A stretch of 64,000 nt of DNA from Faecalicatena sp. Marseille-Q4148 (GCA_018228665.1 CP073692.1:3158641-3222640); one strand, 5' to 3'; shown: positions 8,263-18,285, counted from the first letter of the stretch. Notes: generated by a model not told the origin, from the letters alone. Numbers and translations: made by a program.

Positions 8263-9537
8263 ATGAAAGTATTAATTGTAGGAAGCGGCGGAAGAGAACA
8301 TGCGATTGCGTGGAGTGTTGCCAAAAGTCCGAAAGTAGAGAAGATTTATTGCGCACCGGGAAATGCAGGCATTGCAGAGTTTGCAGAATGTGTAAATATT
8401 GGCGCAATGGAATTTGAAAAACTGGCTGCATTTGCGAAAGAGCATGAGGTAGATTTTACAATTGTAGGAATGGACGATCCACTTGTAGGCGGAATTGTTG
8501 ATGTATTTGAAGCAGAAGGGCTGCGGGTATTCGGACCGCGCAAAAATGCTGCGATTTTAGAAGGTTCAAAGGGATTTTCAAAAGATTTGATGAAGAAGTA
8601 TCATATTCCGACGGCAGATTATGAGACGTTTACAGATGCAGATGCAGCGCTTGCATATCTGGAAACAGCAAAAATGCCGATTGTTCTGAAAGCAGATGGT
8701 CTTGCGCTCGGAAAAGGGGTTCTGATCTGCCAGACTCTGGAAGAGGCAAAAGAAGGCGTGAAAGAAATCATGCAGGATAAGAAATTCGGTACTGCCGGAA
8801 ATACGATGGTTGTGGAAGAGTTTATGACAGGAAGAGAAGTTTCCGTACTTTCGTTTGTAGATGGAAAAACAATCCGTACGATGACAAGCGCGCAGGATCA
8901 TAAACGTGCAGGAGACGGAGACACCGGATTAAATACCGGCGGTATGGGAACATTTTCACCGAGTCCGTTCTATACAAAAGAAGTGGAAGCGTTCTGTCAG
9001 GCACACATTTTCCAGGCAACGGTAGATGCAATGCGTGAAGAAGGACGTGAATTCAAGGGAATTATCTTCTTTGGACTGATGCTTACAGAAGAGGGGCCAA
9101 AGGTACTGGAATATAATGCACGTTTTGGAGATCCGGAGACTCAGGTTGTGCTTCCGCGTATGAAGACAGACATTATTGAAGTGATGGAAGCCTGTGTAGA
9201 TGGAACGCTGGATCAGATTCATCTGGAATTTGAAGAAAATGCAGCAGTCTGTGTTGTGCTTGCTTCTGACGGATATCCTCTTGCTTATGAGAAGGGACTT
9301 CCGATTACAGGTCTGGACGAATTTCAAAAGCACGAAGGATATTATTGTTTCCATGCCGGAACAAAATTTAATGAAAAGGGTGAGCTGGTTACCAATGGCG
9401 GACGTGTGCTTGGAGTGACTGCGAAAGGTGCAGATCTGAAGGAAGCGCGTGCAAATGCGTACCGGGCAACAGAATGGGTAAATTTTGCAAATAAATATAT
9501 GCGTCATGATATCGGTAAAGCCATTGATGAGGCATAA
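8263..9537 (+). CDS. purD: Phosphoribosylamine-glycine ligase (GAR synthetase)
   Basis: A 424-residue ATP-grasp enzyme that joins phosphoribosylamine and glycine. The start is ATG 8263, eight bases after AAGGAGGA; an open upstream extension is not needed. Motifs include VGSGGREHAIAW at the N-terminus, LKADGLALGKGV in the ATP-grasp region, and LEYNARFGDPETQ. It closes the operon and is followed by a strong hairpin. Inferred pathway order in this locus is E, M, N, D; the remaining pur genes must lie elsewhere. Confidence 0.96.
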   Translation: MKVLIVGSGGREHAIAWSVAKSPKVEKIYCAPGNAGIAEFAECVNIGAMEFEKLAAFAKEHEVDFTIVGMDDPLVGGIVDVFEAEGLRVFGPRKNAAILEGSKGFSKDLMKKYHIPTADYETFTDADAALAYLETAKMPIVLKADGLALGKGVLICQTLEEAKEGVKEIMQDKKFGTAGNTMVVEEFMTGREVSVLSFVDGKTIRTMTSAQDHKRAGDGDTGLNTGGMGTFSPSPFYTKEVEAFCQAHIFQATVDAMREEGREFKGIIFFGLMLTEEGPKVLEYNARFGDPETQVVLPRMKTDIIEVMEACVDGTLDQIHLEFEENAAVCVVLASDGYPLAYEKGLPITGLDEFQKHEGYYCFHAGTKFNEKGELVTNGGRVLGVTAKGADLKEARANAYRATEWVNFANKYMRHDIGKAIDEA

Positions 9538-9578
9538 GTTTCTGTGAAGGAAAAGAAAATTTAATCCTTGTAAATAAG

Positions 9579-9620
9579 CGCACAGTGTTATAATATAAAT
9601 ATAACACTGTGCGTTGTGTT
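9579..9620. terminator. Terminator after purD
   Basis: Perfect 13-bp stem (9579-9591 with 9601-9613) closing the purine operon; T-rich bases follow on the plus strand. Confidence 0.8.
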
Positions 9621-9704
9621 TTGTGAGAAACATTTTTCGATGTCACACATGAAAAAGGGAAGATCCCGGTAAGGTTTCCGTATACAAAAGAAGGGGTGAA
9701 ACAA

Positions 9705-10073
9705 ATGTTCATCGAGATTGATTTTAACAGTGATGAGGCGATTTATATTCAGCTTCGCAATCAGATCATTATGGGGATCGCAACATCCGCATTACAGGAG
9801 GGAGAAGCGCTTCCGTCCGTCCGTCAGTTGGCGGATCATATCGGCATTAATATGCATACCGTAAATAAAGCATATACGGTATTAAAGCAGGAAGGATTCA
9901 TTCAGCTTGACCGGAGACGGGGAGCTGTGATCGCGGTAGATGTCGATAAGCTGGAAGCGATTGAAGATATGAGGGGAAAACTAAAAGTAATTCTTGCAAA
10001 AGCAAGATGTAAAAATATCAGCAGAGAAGAAGTGCATGAGCTGGTAGATGAGATATTTGACGAATATAAGTAG
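9705..10073 (+). CDS. GntR family regulator, YtrA-like
   Basis: A 122-residue protein with an N-terminal winged helix (about residues 10-75; SVRQLADHIGINMHTVNKAY is the recognition region) and a short C-terminal helical tail that is too small for a ligand-binding domain, as in the YtrA subgroup. The start is ATG 9705, 8 bases after AAGGGG; an in-frame GTG at 9696 overlaps that site. YtrA regulators usually repress linked ABC transporter genes, but the gene 15 bases downstream is clpC, so the regulator may act on its own operon with clpC. That link is inference. Confidence 0.82.
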   Translation: MFIEIDFNSDEAIYIQLRNQIIMGIATSALQEGEALPSVRQLADHIGINMHTVNKAYTVLKQEGFIQLDRRRGAVIAVDVDKLEAIEDMRGKLKVILAKARCKNISREEVHELVDEIFDEYK

Positions 10074-10088
10074 AGCAGGAGGGAATCG

Positions 10089-12524
10089 ATGGAGTTTACA
10101 AGACAGGCAGAAGAGGTGTTGAAAGAGGCCAGAAAACAGGCCAGACAGTCAGGCCATCCATATATAGGAACGGAACATTTGCTGTTGGGATTAAGCCATG
10201 TGATTACAGGTGTGGCGGGACAGGTGCTTGCAGCAAATAAGGTTAAGGAAGAAGATATCCATAAGATAATCGATCAGCTTGTAACAACTGTGGGAGATTA
10301 TAAAGATGAGACAAATAAACCGGGGATCAGTCCGCGGTTAGAATGTATTTTGGAAGAAAGTAAGATGGAAGCACAGAAACTTCAGTCTGAGAAAGCAGGA
10401 ACAGAGCATATGCTTCTTGCGCTTGTTCTGGATGTGGATTGTGTGGCATCCAGAATTCTGACTACGCTAGGGATTAGTCTAAAGAAAGTGCTTCAAGATG
10501 TATTGACGGCAATTGGAGAAGATCCGAGAACCTATCTGGAAGAGAAGAATGATCCGGGGGCAGATGGCGTTCTTACACAGTATAGTACAGATTTGACGGC
10601 GGAGGCAGCAGACGGGAAGTTAGATCCGGTCATTGGACGGGAGGAAGAGATTGAACGTCTGATGCAGATTCTGAGTCGGAGAACGAAGAATAATCCATGT
10701 CTGATCGGAGAGCCGGGGGTTGGGAAAACAGCAGTGATCGAAGGTCTGGCTCAGCGGATCGCGGAGGGACTTGTCCCGGATGGAATGAAGCAGAAGCGAA
10801 TCATGACGTTGGATCTGTCTGCGTTGATCGCCGGTTCGAAATACCGTGGGGAATTTGAAGAACGGATGAAGCGTCTGCTCAGAGAAGTAAAATATGCGGG
10901 AAATGTTATCCTGTTTTTGGATGAAGTACACACAATCATCGGAGCGGGCGGTGCCGAAGGCGCTATGGATGCGTCAAATATTCTGAAGCCGTCTCTGGCC
11001 CGCGGCGATCTGCAGTTGATCGGAGCGACAACGATTGCGGAGTATCGAAAATATATTGAGAAAGATGCGGCTTTGGAACGGCGTTTTCAGCCGGTAATGG
11101 TGGAAGAACCGTCTCAGGAAGAATGTATGAAGATTCTGAAAGGGATTGTATCCAAGTATGAAATGCATCATCATGTCAGTGTCACAGAAGAAGCACTTCA
11201 GGCGGCAGTACAGCTTTCTGCACGTTATATCAATGACCGGAATCTTCCGGATAAAGCAATTGATATTATTGATGAGGCCTGCTCTAAAGTGAGTTTGGGA
11301 GGCTTCAAAGTTCCGGAAAATATCGGAAAGATGGAAGAAGCGCTTCAGATCCTTGCAGCGGAAAAAGAAAGCTGTATTAAAAATGGAGATCTTGAGCGGG
11401 CATCATCTATTCACCATGAGCAGGAAGAGATGCTAAAAAAACTGGAACAGATGAAAAAGCGTGCCGGTCAGGGGAATAGAAGAAAGCAGTTGAGTGTCAC
11501 AGAGAATGACATTGCTTCGGTTGTATCCGCATGGACGAAAATTCCGCTGTCAAAATTAAAAGAATCCGAGAGTACAAAGTTAAGAAAATTAGAGCAGACA
11601 CTCCATAAGCGTGTTGTGGGGCAGGAAGAAGCAGTAACGGCTGTGGCAAAGGCGGTAAGAAGAGGCCGCGTTGGACTGAAAGATCCAAAAAGACCGATTG
11701 GTTCGTTCCTGTTTCTCGGACCGACAGGTGTCGGCAAAACAGAACTTTCAAAGGCATTGGCAGAAGCGCTGTTTGGCGATGAAGAAGCAATGATCCGAAT
11801 TGATATGTCTGAGTATATGGAGAAACACAGTGTATCTAAGATGATCGGATCTCCGCCGGGGTATGTCGGACATGAAGACGGCGGTCAGCTGAGCGAGAAA
11901 GTGCGGCGCAATCCATATTCGGTAATCTTGTTTGATGAGATTGAAAAAGCGCATCCGGATGTATTTAACATTCTGCTTCAGGTATTGGATGACGGACATA
12001 TTACGGATTCACAGGGAAGAAAGGTAGATTTTAGGAATACAGTCATTATTATGACATCGAACGCAGGAGCAAAGTCTATCATTGAACCGAAAAAACTTGG
12101 TTTTATTGTAAATGAAGATGAGGCGGCTGATTATAAGAAAATGAAATCCAATGTCATGGAAGAAGTAAAACAGCTATTCCGCCCGGAATTTTTGAACAGG
12201 ATTGATGAGATTATTGTATTCCATGCATTGAATAAAGAGCATATGAAGAAGATTACCGGTCTGATGTGCCGTGAATTTGCGAAGCGTGCAAAAGAATATC
12301 TTCAGGTTGAGCTTCATATTCGCGATAGTGTGAAACAGTATATTGTTGAGAAAGGAACTGACCGGAAGTTTGGTGCAAGACCGCTTCGCCGTGCAGTACA
12401 GACGTATCTGGAAGATAAGATGGCGGAGGAAATTCTTGACCAGCATATTCAATCCGGAATGGATGTGGATGTGACAGTTGCAAAAGGCGAGATAAAATTT
12501 ATTCCAAAGAACATAAAAAACTAG
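10089..12524 (+). CDS. clpC: ATP-dependent Clp protease ATP-binding subunit ClpC
   Basis: An 811-residue Hsp100 unfoldase that feeds proteins to ClpP. Two N-terminal Clp repeats (about residues 1-145), first AAA+ module with Walker A GEPGVGKTAVIEGL and FLDEVHTIIGAG, a middle domain with a UVR-like helix (HHEQEEMLKKLEQMKK), and second AAA+ module with GPTGVGKTELSKAL and VILFDEIEKAHPDVFN. GSPPGYVGHEDGG is the second pore loop. In Bacillus, clpC follows ctsR-mcsA-mcsB; here it follows a GntR gene instead, so control is likely different. The end carries the usual C-terminal D2 region. Confidence 0.95.
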   Translation: MEFTRQAEEVLKEARKQARQSGHPYIGTEHLLLGLSHVITGVAGQVLAANKVKEEDIHKIIDQLVTTVGDYKDETNKPGISPRLECILEESKMEAQKLQSEKAGTEHMLLALVLDVDCVASRILTTLGISLKKVLQDVLTAIGEDPRTYLEEKNDPGADGVLTQYSTDLTAEAADGKLDPVIGREEEIERLMQILSRRTKNNPCLIGEPGVGKTAVIEGLAQRIAEGLVPDGMKQKRIMTLDLSALIAGSKYRGEFEERMKRLLREVKYAGNVILFLDEVHTIIGAGGAEGAMDASNILKPSLARGDLQLIGATTIAEYRKYIEKDAALERRFQPVMVEEPSQEECMKILKGIVSKYEMHHHVSVTEEALQAAVQLSARYINDRNLPDKAIDIIDEACSKVSLGGFKVPENIGKMEEALQILAAEKESCIKNGDLERASSIHHEQEEMLKKLEQMKKRAGQGNRRKQLSVTENDIASVVSAWTKIPLSKLKESESTKLRKLEQTLHKRVVGQEEAVTAVAKAVRRGRVGLKDPKRPIGSFLFLGPTGVGKTELSKALAEALFGDEEAMIRIDMSEYMEKHSVSKMIGSPPGYVGHEDGGQLSEKVRRNPYSVILFDEIEKAHPDVFNILLQVLDDGHITDSQGRKVDFRNTVIIMTSNAGAKSIIEPKKLGFIVNEDEAADYKKMKSNVMEEVKQLFRPEFLNRIDEIIVFHALNKEHMKKITGLMCREFAKRAKEYLQVELHIRDSVKQYIVEKGTDRKFGARPLRRAVQTYLEDKMAEEILDQHIQSGMDVDVTVAKGEIKFIPKNIKN

Positions 12525-12612
12525 CAAAACAGAATATTTTATTATATAATAACGATATAAAAAAGCAGTATGACAGGCGCAAAAGCGCTAACGTACAATA
12601 GGAGGAAGTAAA

Positions 12613-13026
12613 ATGGCTGCAGTCAAAGAACTATTAAGAGTAGAAGCTGATGGAGGACTTAGCTTTGGAGATTATACATTAGACTCCAAGACAAAACTGG
12701 ATGGTTTTGAATATCAGGGAGATTTATATAAAGTCAAGACATTTCAGGAAATTACAAAGCTTGAAAAGAACGGTATGTTTGTATATGAATCCGTTCCGGG
12801 TACAGCGGTAGAAAACCTGAAAGTAACAGAGAACACAATCGTATTTCAGGTTTCCGGTCCGAAGGATGCACAGTTTACACTGGAACTTGAACCGGAACAG
12901 GAATATACAGTATATATGGACGATGTGAATGTCGGTAAGATGACAACAAACCTGAGTGGAAAGCTGAGTGTCAGTGCAGAATTGTCTGAGACAAAGGCGG
13001 TTTGTGTAAAGATTGTAAGAGATTAG
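12613..13026 (+). CDS. Conserved small cytoplasmic protein, unknown function
   Basis: A 137-residue acidic protein with no signal peptide and no membrane segment. The second half is rich in beta-strand patterns (ENTIVFQVSG, YTVYMDDVNVGKMTTNLSGK). As I recall, similar Lachnospiraceae proteins are sometimes labelled endosialidase, but nothing catalytic is visible at this length, so the label should not be trusted. It has its own GGAGGAAG site and is followed by a good terminator, so it is a monocistronic, probably well expressed gene. Confidence 0.65.
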   Translation: MAAVKELLRVEADGGLSFGDYTLDSKTKLDGFEYQGDLYKVKTFQEITKLEKNGMFVYESVPGTAVENLKVTENTIVFQVSGPKDAQFTLELEPEQEYTVYMDDVNVGKMTTNLSGKLSVSAELSETKAVCVKIVRD

Positions 13027-13053
13027 TGAAAGAACGGAACAGGGTAAGAAAGA

Positions 13054-13080
13054 GGCTGCAGATTTCTGCAGCCTTATTTT
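13054..13080 (+). terminator. Terminator between the small conserved gene and radA
   Basis: GGCTGCAG (13054-13061), 4-base loop, CTGCAGCC (13066-13073), then TTATTTT. Confidence 0.8.
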
Positions 13081-13096
13081 GAATTTGGAGGAATAT

Positions 13097-14455
13097 ATGG
13101 CGAAAGGAAAGAAAAGTGTATTTTTCTGTCAGAACTGTGGGTATGAATCTGCAAAATGGTCCGGTCAGTGTCCGGCATGCAAAGAGTGGAATACGTTTGT
13201 AGAAGAACCGATGGAAGGAAATAAAACAGTTTCCACAGTGCGGGCAGCAAAATCAGCAAAGATTGTGACGCTTCGTGATGTTTCGGTGGAGAAAGAAGAC
13301 CGGATCCATACAGATATTCACGAATTAGACCGGGTACTTGGAGGCGGAATCGTGCCGGGGTCACTGATTTTAGTGGGAGGGGATCCGGGAATCGGAAAAT
13401 CTACATTGCTGCTGCAGGTGTGCAGGAATTTGTCCGGTCAAAAGCGCAGTGTTCTTTATATTTCAGGAGAAGAATCGCTTCGGCAGATTAAGCTGAGGGC
13501 TGACAGGATTGGAGAATTTTCAGAGACGCTCTCACTTCTCTGCGAAACAAATCTTGACACGATTAGGAGTGTGATTGAATCCAATCGTCCGCAGATCGTT
13601 GTCATCGATTCCATACAGACGATGTACAATGAAGAAGTTGGATCAGCTCCGGGAAGCGTTTCACAAGTGAGGGAATCGACAAATGTGTTGATGCAGCTGG
13701 CGAAAGGTCTTGGCATTGTTATCTTTATTGTAGGGCATGTGACGAAAGAAGGAACCGTGGCGGGCCCGCGTGTTTTAGAGCATATGGTTGACACGGTGCT
13801 TTACTTTGAGGGAGACAGACATGCATCTTACCGGATCTTGCGAGGAGTCAAGAATCGTTTTGGTTCTACAAATGAAATCGGAGTATTTGAGATGCAGCAG
13901 ACAGGACTTGTGGAAGTGGCAAATCCTTCGGAATTTATGTTAAACGGAAAGCCGGAAAATGCTTCCGGATCGGTTGTGGCATGTTCATTGGAAGGAACAA
14001 GACCGATCCTTATTGAAATCCAGGCACTTGTGAGCCGCAGCGGTTTTGGAATGCCGCGGAGAACAGCAGCGGGAACAGATTACAACCGGGTAAATCTTCT
14101 GATGGCAGTTCTCGAGAAGCGTCTTGGTATGGGGCTTGCAGATTATGATGCTTATGTCAATATCGCAGGAGGCATTAAGATGACAGAGCCGGCGATTGAT
14201 CTTGGAATTGTTCTTGCGCTTGTCTCAAGTTATCGCAATCGTGTGATTAGTGATGAGACAATTGTATTTGGCGAAGTAGGGTTAAGCGGCGAAGTGCGTG
14301 CGGTCAGTATGCCGGAACAAAGAGTAAATGAAGCGAAGAAACTTGGATTTACAAGATGCATTATGCCGGCAGTGTCACTGAAAACAGTTCAGGCAATCAA
14401 AGGCATCGAGATCATCGGCGTAAAGACAATAAATGAGGCGGTACAGTACATTTGA
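13097..14455 (+). CDS. radA: DNA repair protein RadA
   Basis: A 452-residue RecA-like helicase that assists branch migration in recombinational repair. The start is ATG 13097, preceded by GGAGGAA. Order of parts: a four-cysteine zinc finger (CQNCGYESAKWSGQCPAC), Walker A GGDPGIGKST, the RadA-specific KNRFGSTNEIG motif, and a C-terminal Lon-like domain with the GGIKMTEPAIDLGIVLAL segment. Length is standard. Confidence 0.96.
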   Translation: MAKGKKSVFFCQNCGYESAKWSGQCPACKEWNTFVEEPMEGNKTVSTVRAAKSAKIVTLRDVSVEKEDRIHTDIHELDRVLGGGIVPGSLILVGGDPGIGKSTLLLQVCRNLSGQKRSVLYISGEESLRQIKLRADRIGEFSETLSLLCETNLDTIRSVIESNRPQIVVIDSIQTMYNEEVGSAPGSVSQVRESTNVLMQLAKGLGIVIFIVGHVTKEGTVAGPRVLEHMVDTVLYFEGDRHASYRILRGVKNRFGSTNEIGVFEMQQTGLVEVANPSEFMLNGKPENASGSVVACSLEGTRPILIEIQALVSRSGFGMPRRTAAGTDYNRVNLLMAVLEKRLGMGLADYDAYVNIAGGIKMTEPAIDLGIVLALVSSYRNRVISDETIVFGEVGLSGEVRAVSMPEQRVNEAKKLGFTRCIMPAVSLKTVQAIKGIEIIGVKTINEAVQYI

Positions 14456-14558
14456 TACAAATCAGATACAAAAATGCTCTATAATCTAAAGTGAATTTAT
14501 ATGTAAAATCATTTGCCATAAAGATAATTTCATGGAAAACGGATGAGGGAGAAAAACG

Positions 14559-15218
14559 ATGATATCAATACTAATCGTAGAAGACGAAGCGCCAATCCGT
14601 GAGCTTTTGCGGATCAGTTTAAAAGAAGCCGGTTATGAATGTACATGTGCTGCGGACGGAGATGAAGCGGCAGACATTCTGATCCGGAAGCGGTTTGATC
14701 TTGTACTGCTCGATATTATGCTTCCGGGTGCCAATGGATATGAGCTGTTGGAATTTGTCAGGCCGATGGAGATTCCGGTTATATTTCTGACCGCAAAGGG
14801 TGAAGTGGCAGATAAAGTAAAGGGGCTTCGCATGGGAGCGGAAGACTATATTACAAAGCCGTTTGAACTGGCAGAGCTTCTTGCCAGGGTGGAGACGGTG
14901 CTGCGCAGGTATCACAAGGCGGAAGAGATACTGGCGTGCGGGGCGGTCAAAGTGGATCTTCGTTCACATCGCGTGACGAGAAACAGCGAACCGGTGAGCC
15001 TGACTGCAAAAGAATATGAACTGCTTGTATTGTTTTTGCGGAATAAGAATATTGCGCTTTACCGTGACCGGATCTATGAAGAAGTCTGGCAGGAAGAATA
15101 TACGGGAAATAGCCGTACAGTTGACCTTCATGTTCAGCGCATCCGCAAAAAACTCGGGTTGGAGGAGCAGATCACTGCGGTATATAAGATCGGATACCGT
15201 TTGGAGGAGAAGGAATGA
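14559..15218 (+). CDS. OmpR/PhoB-type response regulator
   Basis: A 219-residue regulator. The receiver domain has the acidic pair at E8/D9, phosphoacceptor D52 in LLDIMLPG, and K100 in ITKPFE. The C-terminal winged helix (about residues 125-215) shows LTAKEYELL and SRTVDLHVQRIRKKLG. It overlaps the histidine kinase gene by 4 bases (ATGA), so the two are a cognate pair. The output genes are probably the two genes that follow the kinase. Confidence 0.93.
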   Translation: MISILIVEDEAPIRELLRISLKEAGYECTCAADGDEAADILIRKRFDLVLLDIMLPGANGYELLEFVRPMEIPVIFLTAKGEVADKVKGLRMGAEDYITKPFELAELLARVETVLRRYHKAEEILACGAVKVDLRSHRVTRNSEPVSLTAKEYELLVLFLRNKNIALYRDRIYEEVWQEEYTGNSRTVDLHVQRIRKKLGLEEQITAVYKIGYRLEEKE

Positions 15219-16642
15219 AACTGTTTTGGAAAATATTTTTCAGCGTGATGGCGGTAACGACAGTTGTTTTTTGCGTCAGCGGCCACATTTTAATCTACAG
15301 TTTTTTTAAGTCGGAGCTTGCACGGGAAATCGAGGAAGCTGATATGCAGAGCAAAGCATTCGGGAAATCACTGAATGTTTCTGTGCTCATGCTTGAAAAA
15401 GATGGTGTTGTCTCGGATGAAGAGCTGTTGGAAGGAAGTTCAACGGTACGCCTTGCGGATAATAAAAAGACAGTGCAGGTGAATCTGTACAGCGAGGCCG
15501 GAGAACTGCTGGAAGAGGCCGAAGAAGATGAGACTACCGTTGACAGGGGAGTCCGGGAACTGATTGAGAAGATTGATAAAGGGAGAGAGGGATACATAAT
15601 CCTTCGAGCCGGAGAAAGCTATGCGCTTCATTTTGTGAGCTTTCAGGAAATTGCAGAGCGCGGGGTGCAGATTGAGCTTGTCAGAGATATTACAGGGATA
15701 TTTCAACAGAAAGATGATATGTATGAGATTTATATGCGTTGTATGTTTGCCCTTTTTGCTGTAACGATTTTGGCAGCAGTAGTTCTGACAGCGTGGATTG
15801 TGCGTCCAATCCAACGGCTTACTGCGGGGGTTAATGAATTTGCGAGAGGGAATTTCGCAGAGCGGATCCAGGTCACAGGGCAGGATGAATTAGGGCATCT
15901 GGCAGAGCAGTTTAACAAGATGGGTGAACGGATTAACAGCAGTATGGAAGAATTAAGGATGGCGGCCGTACGGCAGGAACAGTTTACGGGGAGCTTCGCT
16001 CATGAACTTAAGACACCGCTCACTTCGATCATTGGCTATGCAGAAATGCTCCGGACAAGAAAGATGCCGGAGGAGACAAGGATGCAGTATGGTGATTACA
16101 TTTTCCGGCAGGGAAAACGTCTGGAGTCACTGGCAAAGAAAATGATGGATATTACTGTGCTTGAAAAAGCAGAGATTCGGAAGAAAAATATATGGGTTCC
16201 GGGATTTCTGGAAGAGATTGCAGGTGAGATGGCGCCAGTATGTGAAAAGCATGATGTCTGTTTGTCAGTAAATGCGCAGGATGATCTTATGCTGCGTGCC
16301 GATCCGGAACTTTTGAAATCTGTGATTCTAAATCTGATTGATAACAGTATAAAAGCGTTTGAGAGGGAAGGAAAAATACGGATAACAGCAGAAGAAAAAG
16401 AGCATATCATTGAGATTGCTGTCATAGATAATGGAAAGGGGATTGCGAAAGAGGATCTTCCACGGGTAACGGAGAGTTTTTATATGGGCGATAAGTCGAG
16501 AAAAAATGATGGCAGCGGAAGCGTGGGACTTGGCCTTGCAATCAGCAGGCGGATTGTGGAGCTGCATCATGCGAAGATGAAAATCAGCAGCAAAGAAGGC
16601 ATCGGAACGAAAGTTATAATACAGTTTCCGGAAGTACGATGA
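15215..16642 (+). CDS. Membrane sensor histidine kinase
   Basis: A 475-residue kinase. It has a membrane segment near the N-terminus, an acidic extracellular sensor of about 140 residues, a second membrane segment, a HAMP domain (WIVRPIQRLTAGVNEFARGN), and a dimerisation helix with the phospho-histidine in FAHELKTPLTS near residue 263. The ATPase domain shows the N box ILNLIDNSIKAF, DNGKGIAKEDLP and GLGLAISRRIVE. Partner of the preceding regulator. The stimulus is unknown; the downstream C39-type peptidase hints at a cell-surface or processing role. Confidence 0.92.
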   Translation: MKLFWKIFFSVMAVTTVVFCVSGHILIYSFFKSELAREIEEADMQSKAFGKSLNVSVLMLEKDGVVSDEELLEGSSTVRLADNKKTVQVNLYSEAGELLEEAEEDETTVDRGVRELIEKIDKGREGYIILRAGESYALHFVSFQEIAERGVQIELVRDITGIFQQKDDMYEIYMRCMFALFAVTILAAVVLTAWIVRPIQRLTAGVNEFARGNFAERIQVTGQDELGHLAEQFNKMGERINSSMEELRMAAVRQEQFTGSFAHELKTPLTSIIGYAEMLRTRKMPEETRMQYGDYIFRQGKRLESLAKKMMDITVLEKAEIRKKNIWVPGFLEEIAGEMAPVCEKHDVCLSVNAQDDLMLRADPELLKSVILNLIDNSIKAFEREGKIRITAEEKEHIIEIAVIDNGKGIAKEDLPRVTESFYMGDKSRKNDGSGSVGLGLAISRRIVELHHAKMKISSKEGIGTKVIIQFPEVR

Positions 16643-16657
16643 GGCAGGTGGGAAAAA

Positions 16658-17431
16658 ATGAAAGGAAAATATATGCTAGCGGCAGGGGGCGCGGTGCTTG
16701 TTATTGTCGGATGTATTTTCTCACCGTTTCTTGCATCGAAAATCCAAAATGAGAGGATTCTGAACAATATTGTTATAAAAGAAGATAGGAAGGAAGAAGA
16801 AAATACGCTCAGTTTTCCGGAGAAAATCGCGTTGTACGCCAAAGGAAGTACGATTACCTATCAGAATGAAAAGCATAGTATCCCGGTTATTTCAGATTCG
16901 GATATTTGGCAGGAAGACGACGGAATTTCTGTGGAAGGAATCGAGGAAATCTGTATTGCGGCAGAGCAGGAGCTTCAGACATTGACAGAGCTTGGGATTT
17001 TACCAAAGGAATATCAAATAGAACTTCCCCGTGGAGAAAAATGGTATGAGATCGAGACCTTTACTGATAAACAGGCAAACTGGGTGACTGTATATCAGAT
17101 TGCGGTATCAGGAACAGATTATGGATATCTCTCGCTCAGTCTTGAAAAAGAAAGCGGGAAGATCATGGAATTGTATGCAGAAATTATACAAGACAACAGT
17201 ATGGAACTCTCGTTTGAAAAAATGAAGGATGCGTGGGGAGAATACATCGGTATGCGTCCAGCAGAGAAGGAGAGAAAAAATCTTTCAGGTGCAGTGGAGG
17301 AAACAGAACTGGATGGAAAGGGCATTATATGTGATTATGGAAAAGATATGCAAATATCTTATTATTTATACCGTGGGGAAAAAATGATCGAGATTAGTAC
17401 AGTTTGCAAAGATGATACAAGTATGAGGTAA
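16658..17431 (+). CDS. Membrane-anchored protein of unknown function
   Basis: A 257-residue protein with a single N-terminal hydrophobic anchor (about residues 5-28) and a soluble outer part rich in E, I and K. No cysteine lipobox is evident. It begins 15 bases after the kinase stop, so it belongs to the same transcript. No family is recognised. By position it may be an accessory of the two-component system, for example a signal-sensing partner, or a target of it. Confidence 0.6.
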   Translation: MKGKYMLAAGGAVLVIVGCIFSPFLASKIQNERILNNIVIKEDRKEEENTLSFPEKIALYAKGSTITYQNEKHSIPVISDSDIWQEDDGISVEGIEEICIAAEQELQTLTELGILPKEYQIELPRGEKWYEIETFTDKQANWVTVYQIAVSGTDYGYLSLSLEKESGKIMELYAEIIQDNSMELSFEKMKDAWGEYIGMRPAEKERKNLSGAVEETELDGKGIICDYGKDMQISYYLYRGEKMIEISTVCKDDTSMR

Positions 17432-17484
17432 GTTGGAAACAGACTTCCGCTATGATGATTCTATCAGAAACAGAGGTGATAGAT

Positions 17485-18285
17485 ATGAAACGGCGGAAGG
17501 AAAAACGGGAACGCAGAAAACAACTAGTAAGAAATGTTTTCTGTGCCTTTATGGGAGTATTTTTTATAATAGTAGGAGCTGCAATGCGAAACGACAATAT
17601 GCGGTATCAGGAAGGTGATTCCAAAGAAGAAATCTTATTTAATGCACTTTCAGAAGGGGAGAAAATGAAAGTGAAAAAGAAGCGTGCAGTGACATGCATC
17701 TTGCAGAACCCGGAGCTCCCGACAGGGTGTGAGGCAACTGCGGGAACAATGCTTCTTAAGGCATATGGGTATGAGGCGGATAAGATGGATGTGGCTGGAG
17801 CCATGAAACGTCTGCCGCTTACAGAGCGAGACGGGCGGCTCTATGGAGGACATCCGGATGAGGTGTTTGTCGGTGATCCGGAAGAGGTTTCGAGTTATGG
17901 AGCATTTCCGAATGTGTTGGCAGAAGCGATGCAGCAGGTGATTGACAGAGAAGGCGCAAGGCATAACGCAGTGCCGCTCTATCACAAATCAGAAGAAGAG
18001 CTTCTGGAGCTTGTAGATACGGGCATTCCGGTCTGTATTTGGTCTTCCAGCAAAAACTTAGAAATTGAGCACAGAAGAGGCTGGTATCTTATTCGAGACG
18101 GTGTCTATACGGAGGATTATTTCGAGTGGCCGTCGAATGAACATGTGCTTGTCCTTGTCGATTATGACGAAGACGAAGTGACAGTGTGCGACCCGCAGGA
18201 GGGGGTTGTCAGATATCCGCGGGAATCGTTCTTCCGGCATTACAGGCAGGTAGGGGAGTACGCGCTTATTCTGAAAGAAAAATAA
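17485..18285 (+). CDS. C39-like cysteine peptidase family protein
   Basis: A 266-residue protein starting at ATG 17485 (AGGTGA site). A basic N-terminus and one membrane span (about residues 13-32) place the rest outside the cell. The papain-like C39_2 pattern is visible: the nucleophile region PTGCEATAGTMLLKAYGY, the histidine in NEHVLVLVDYD and the following aspartate in VTVCDPQEG. Proteins of this type may cleave peptides at the surface. It is the last gene of a cluster with a two-component system; a terminator follows at 18328. Confidence 0.72.
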   Translation: MKRRKEKRERRKQLVRNVFCAFMGVFFIIVGAAMRNDNMRYQEGDSKEEILFNALSEGEKMKVKKKRAVTCILQNPELPTGCEATAGTMLLKAYGYEADKMDVAGAMKRLPLTERDGRLYGGHPDEVFVGDPEEVSSYGAFPNVLAEAMQQVIDREGARHNAVPLYHKSEEELLELVDTGIPVCIWSSSKNLEIEHRRGWYLIRDGVYTEDYFEWPSNEHVLVLVDYDEDEVTVCDPQEGVVRYPRESFFRHYRQVGEYALILKEK

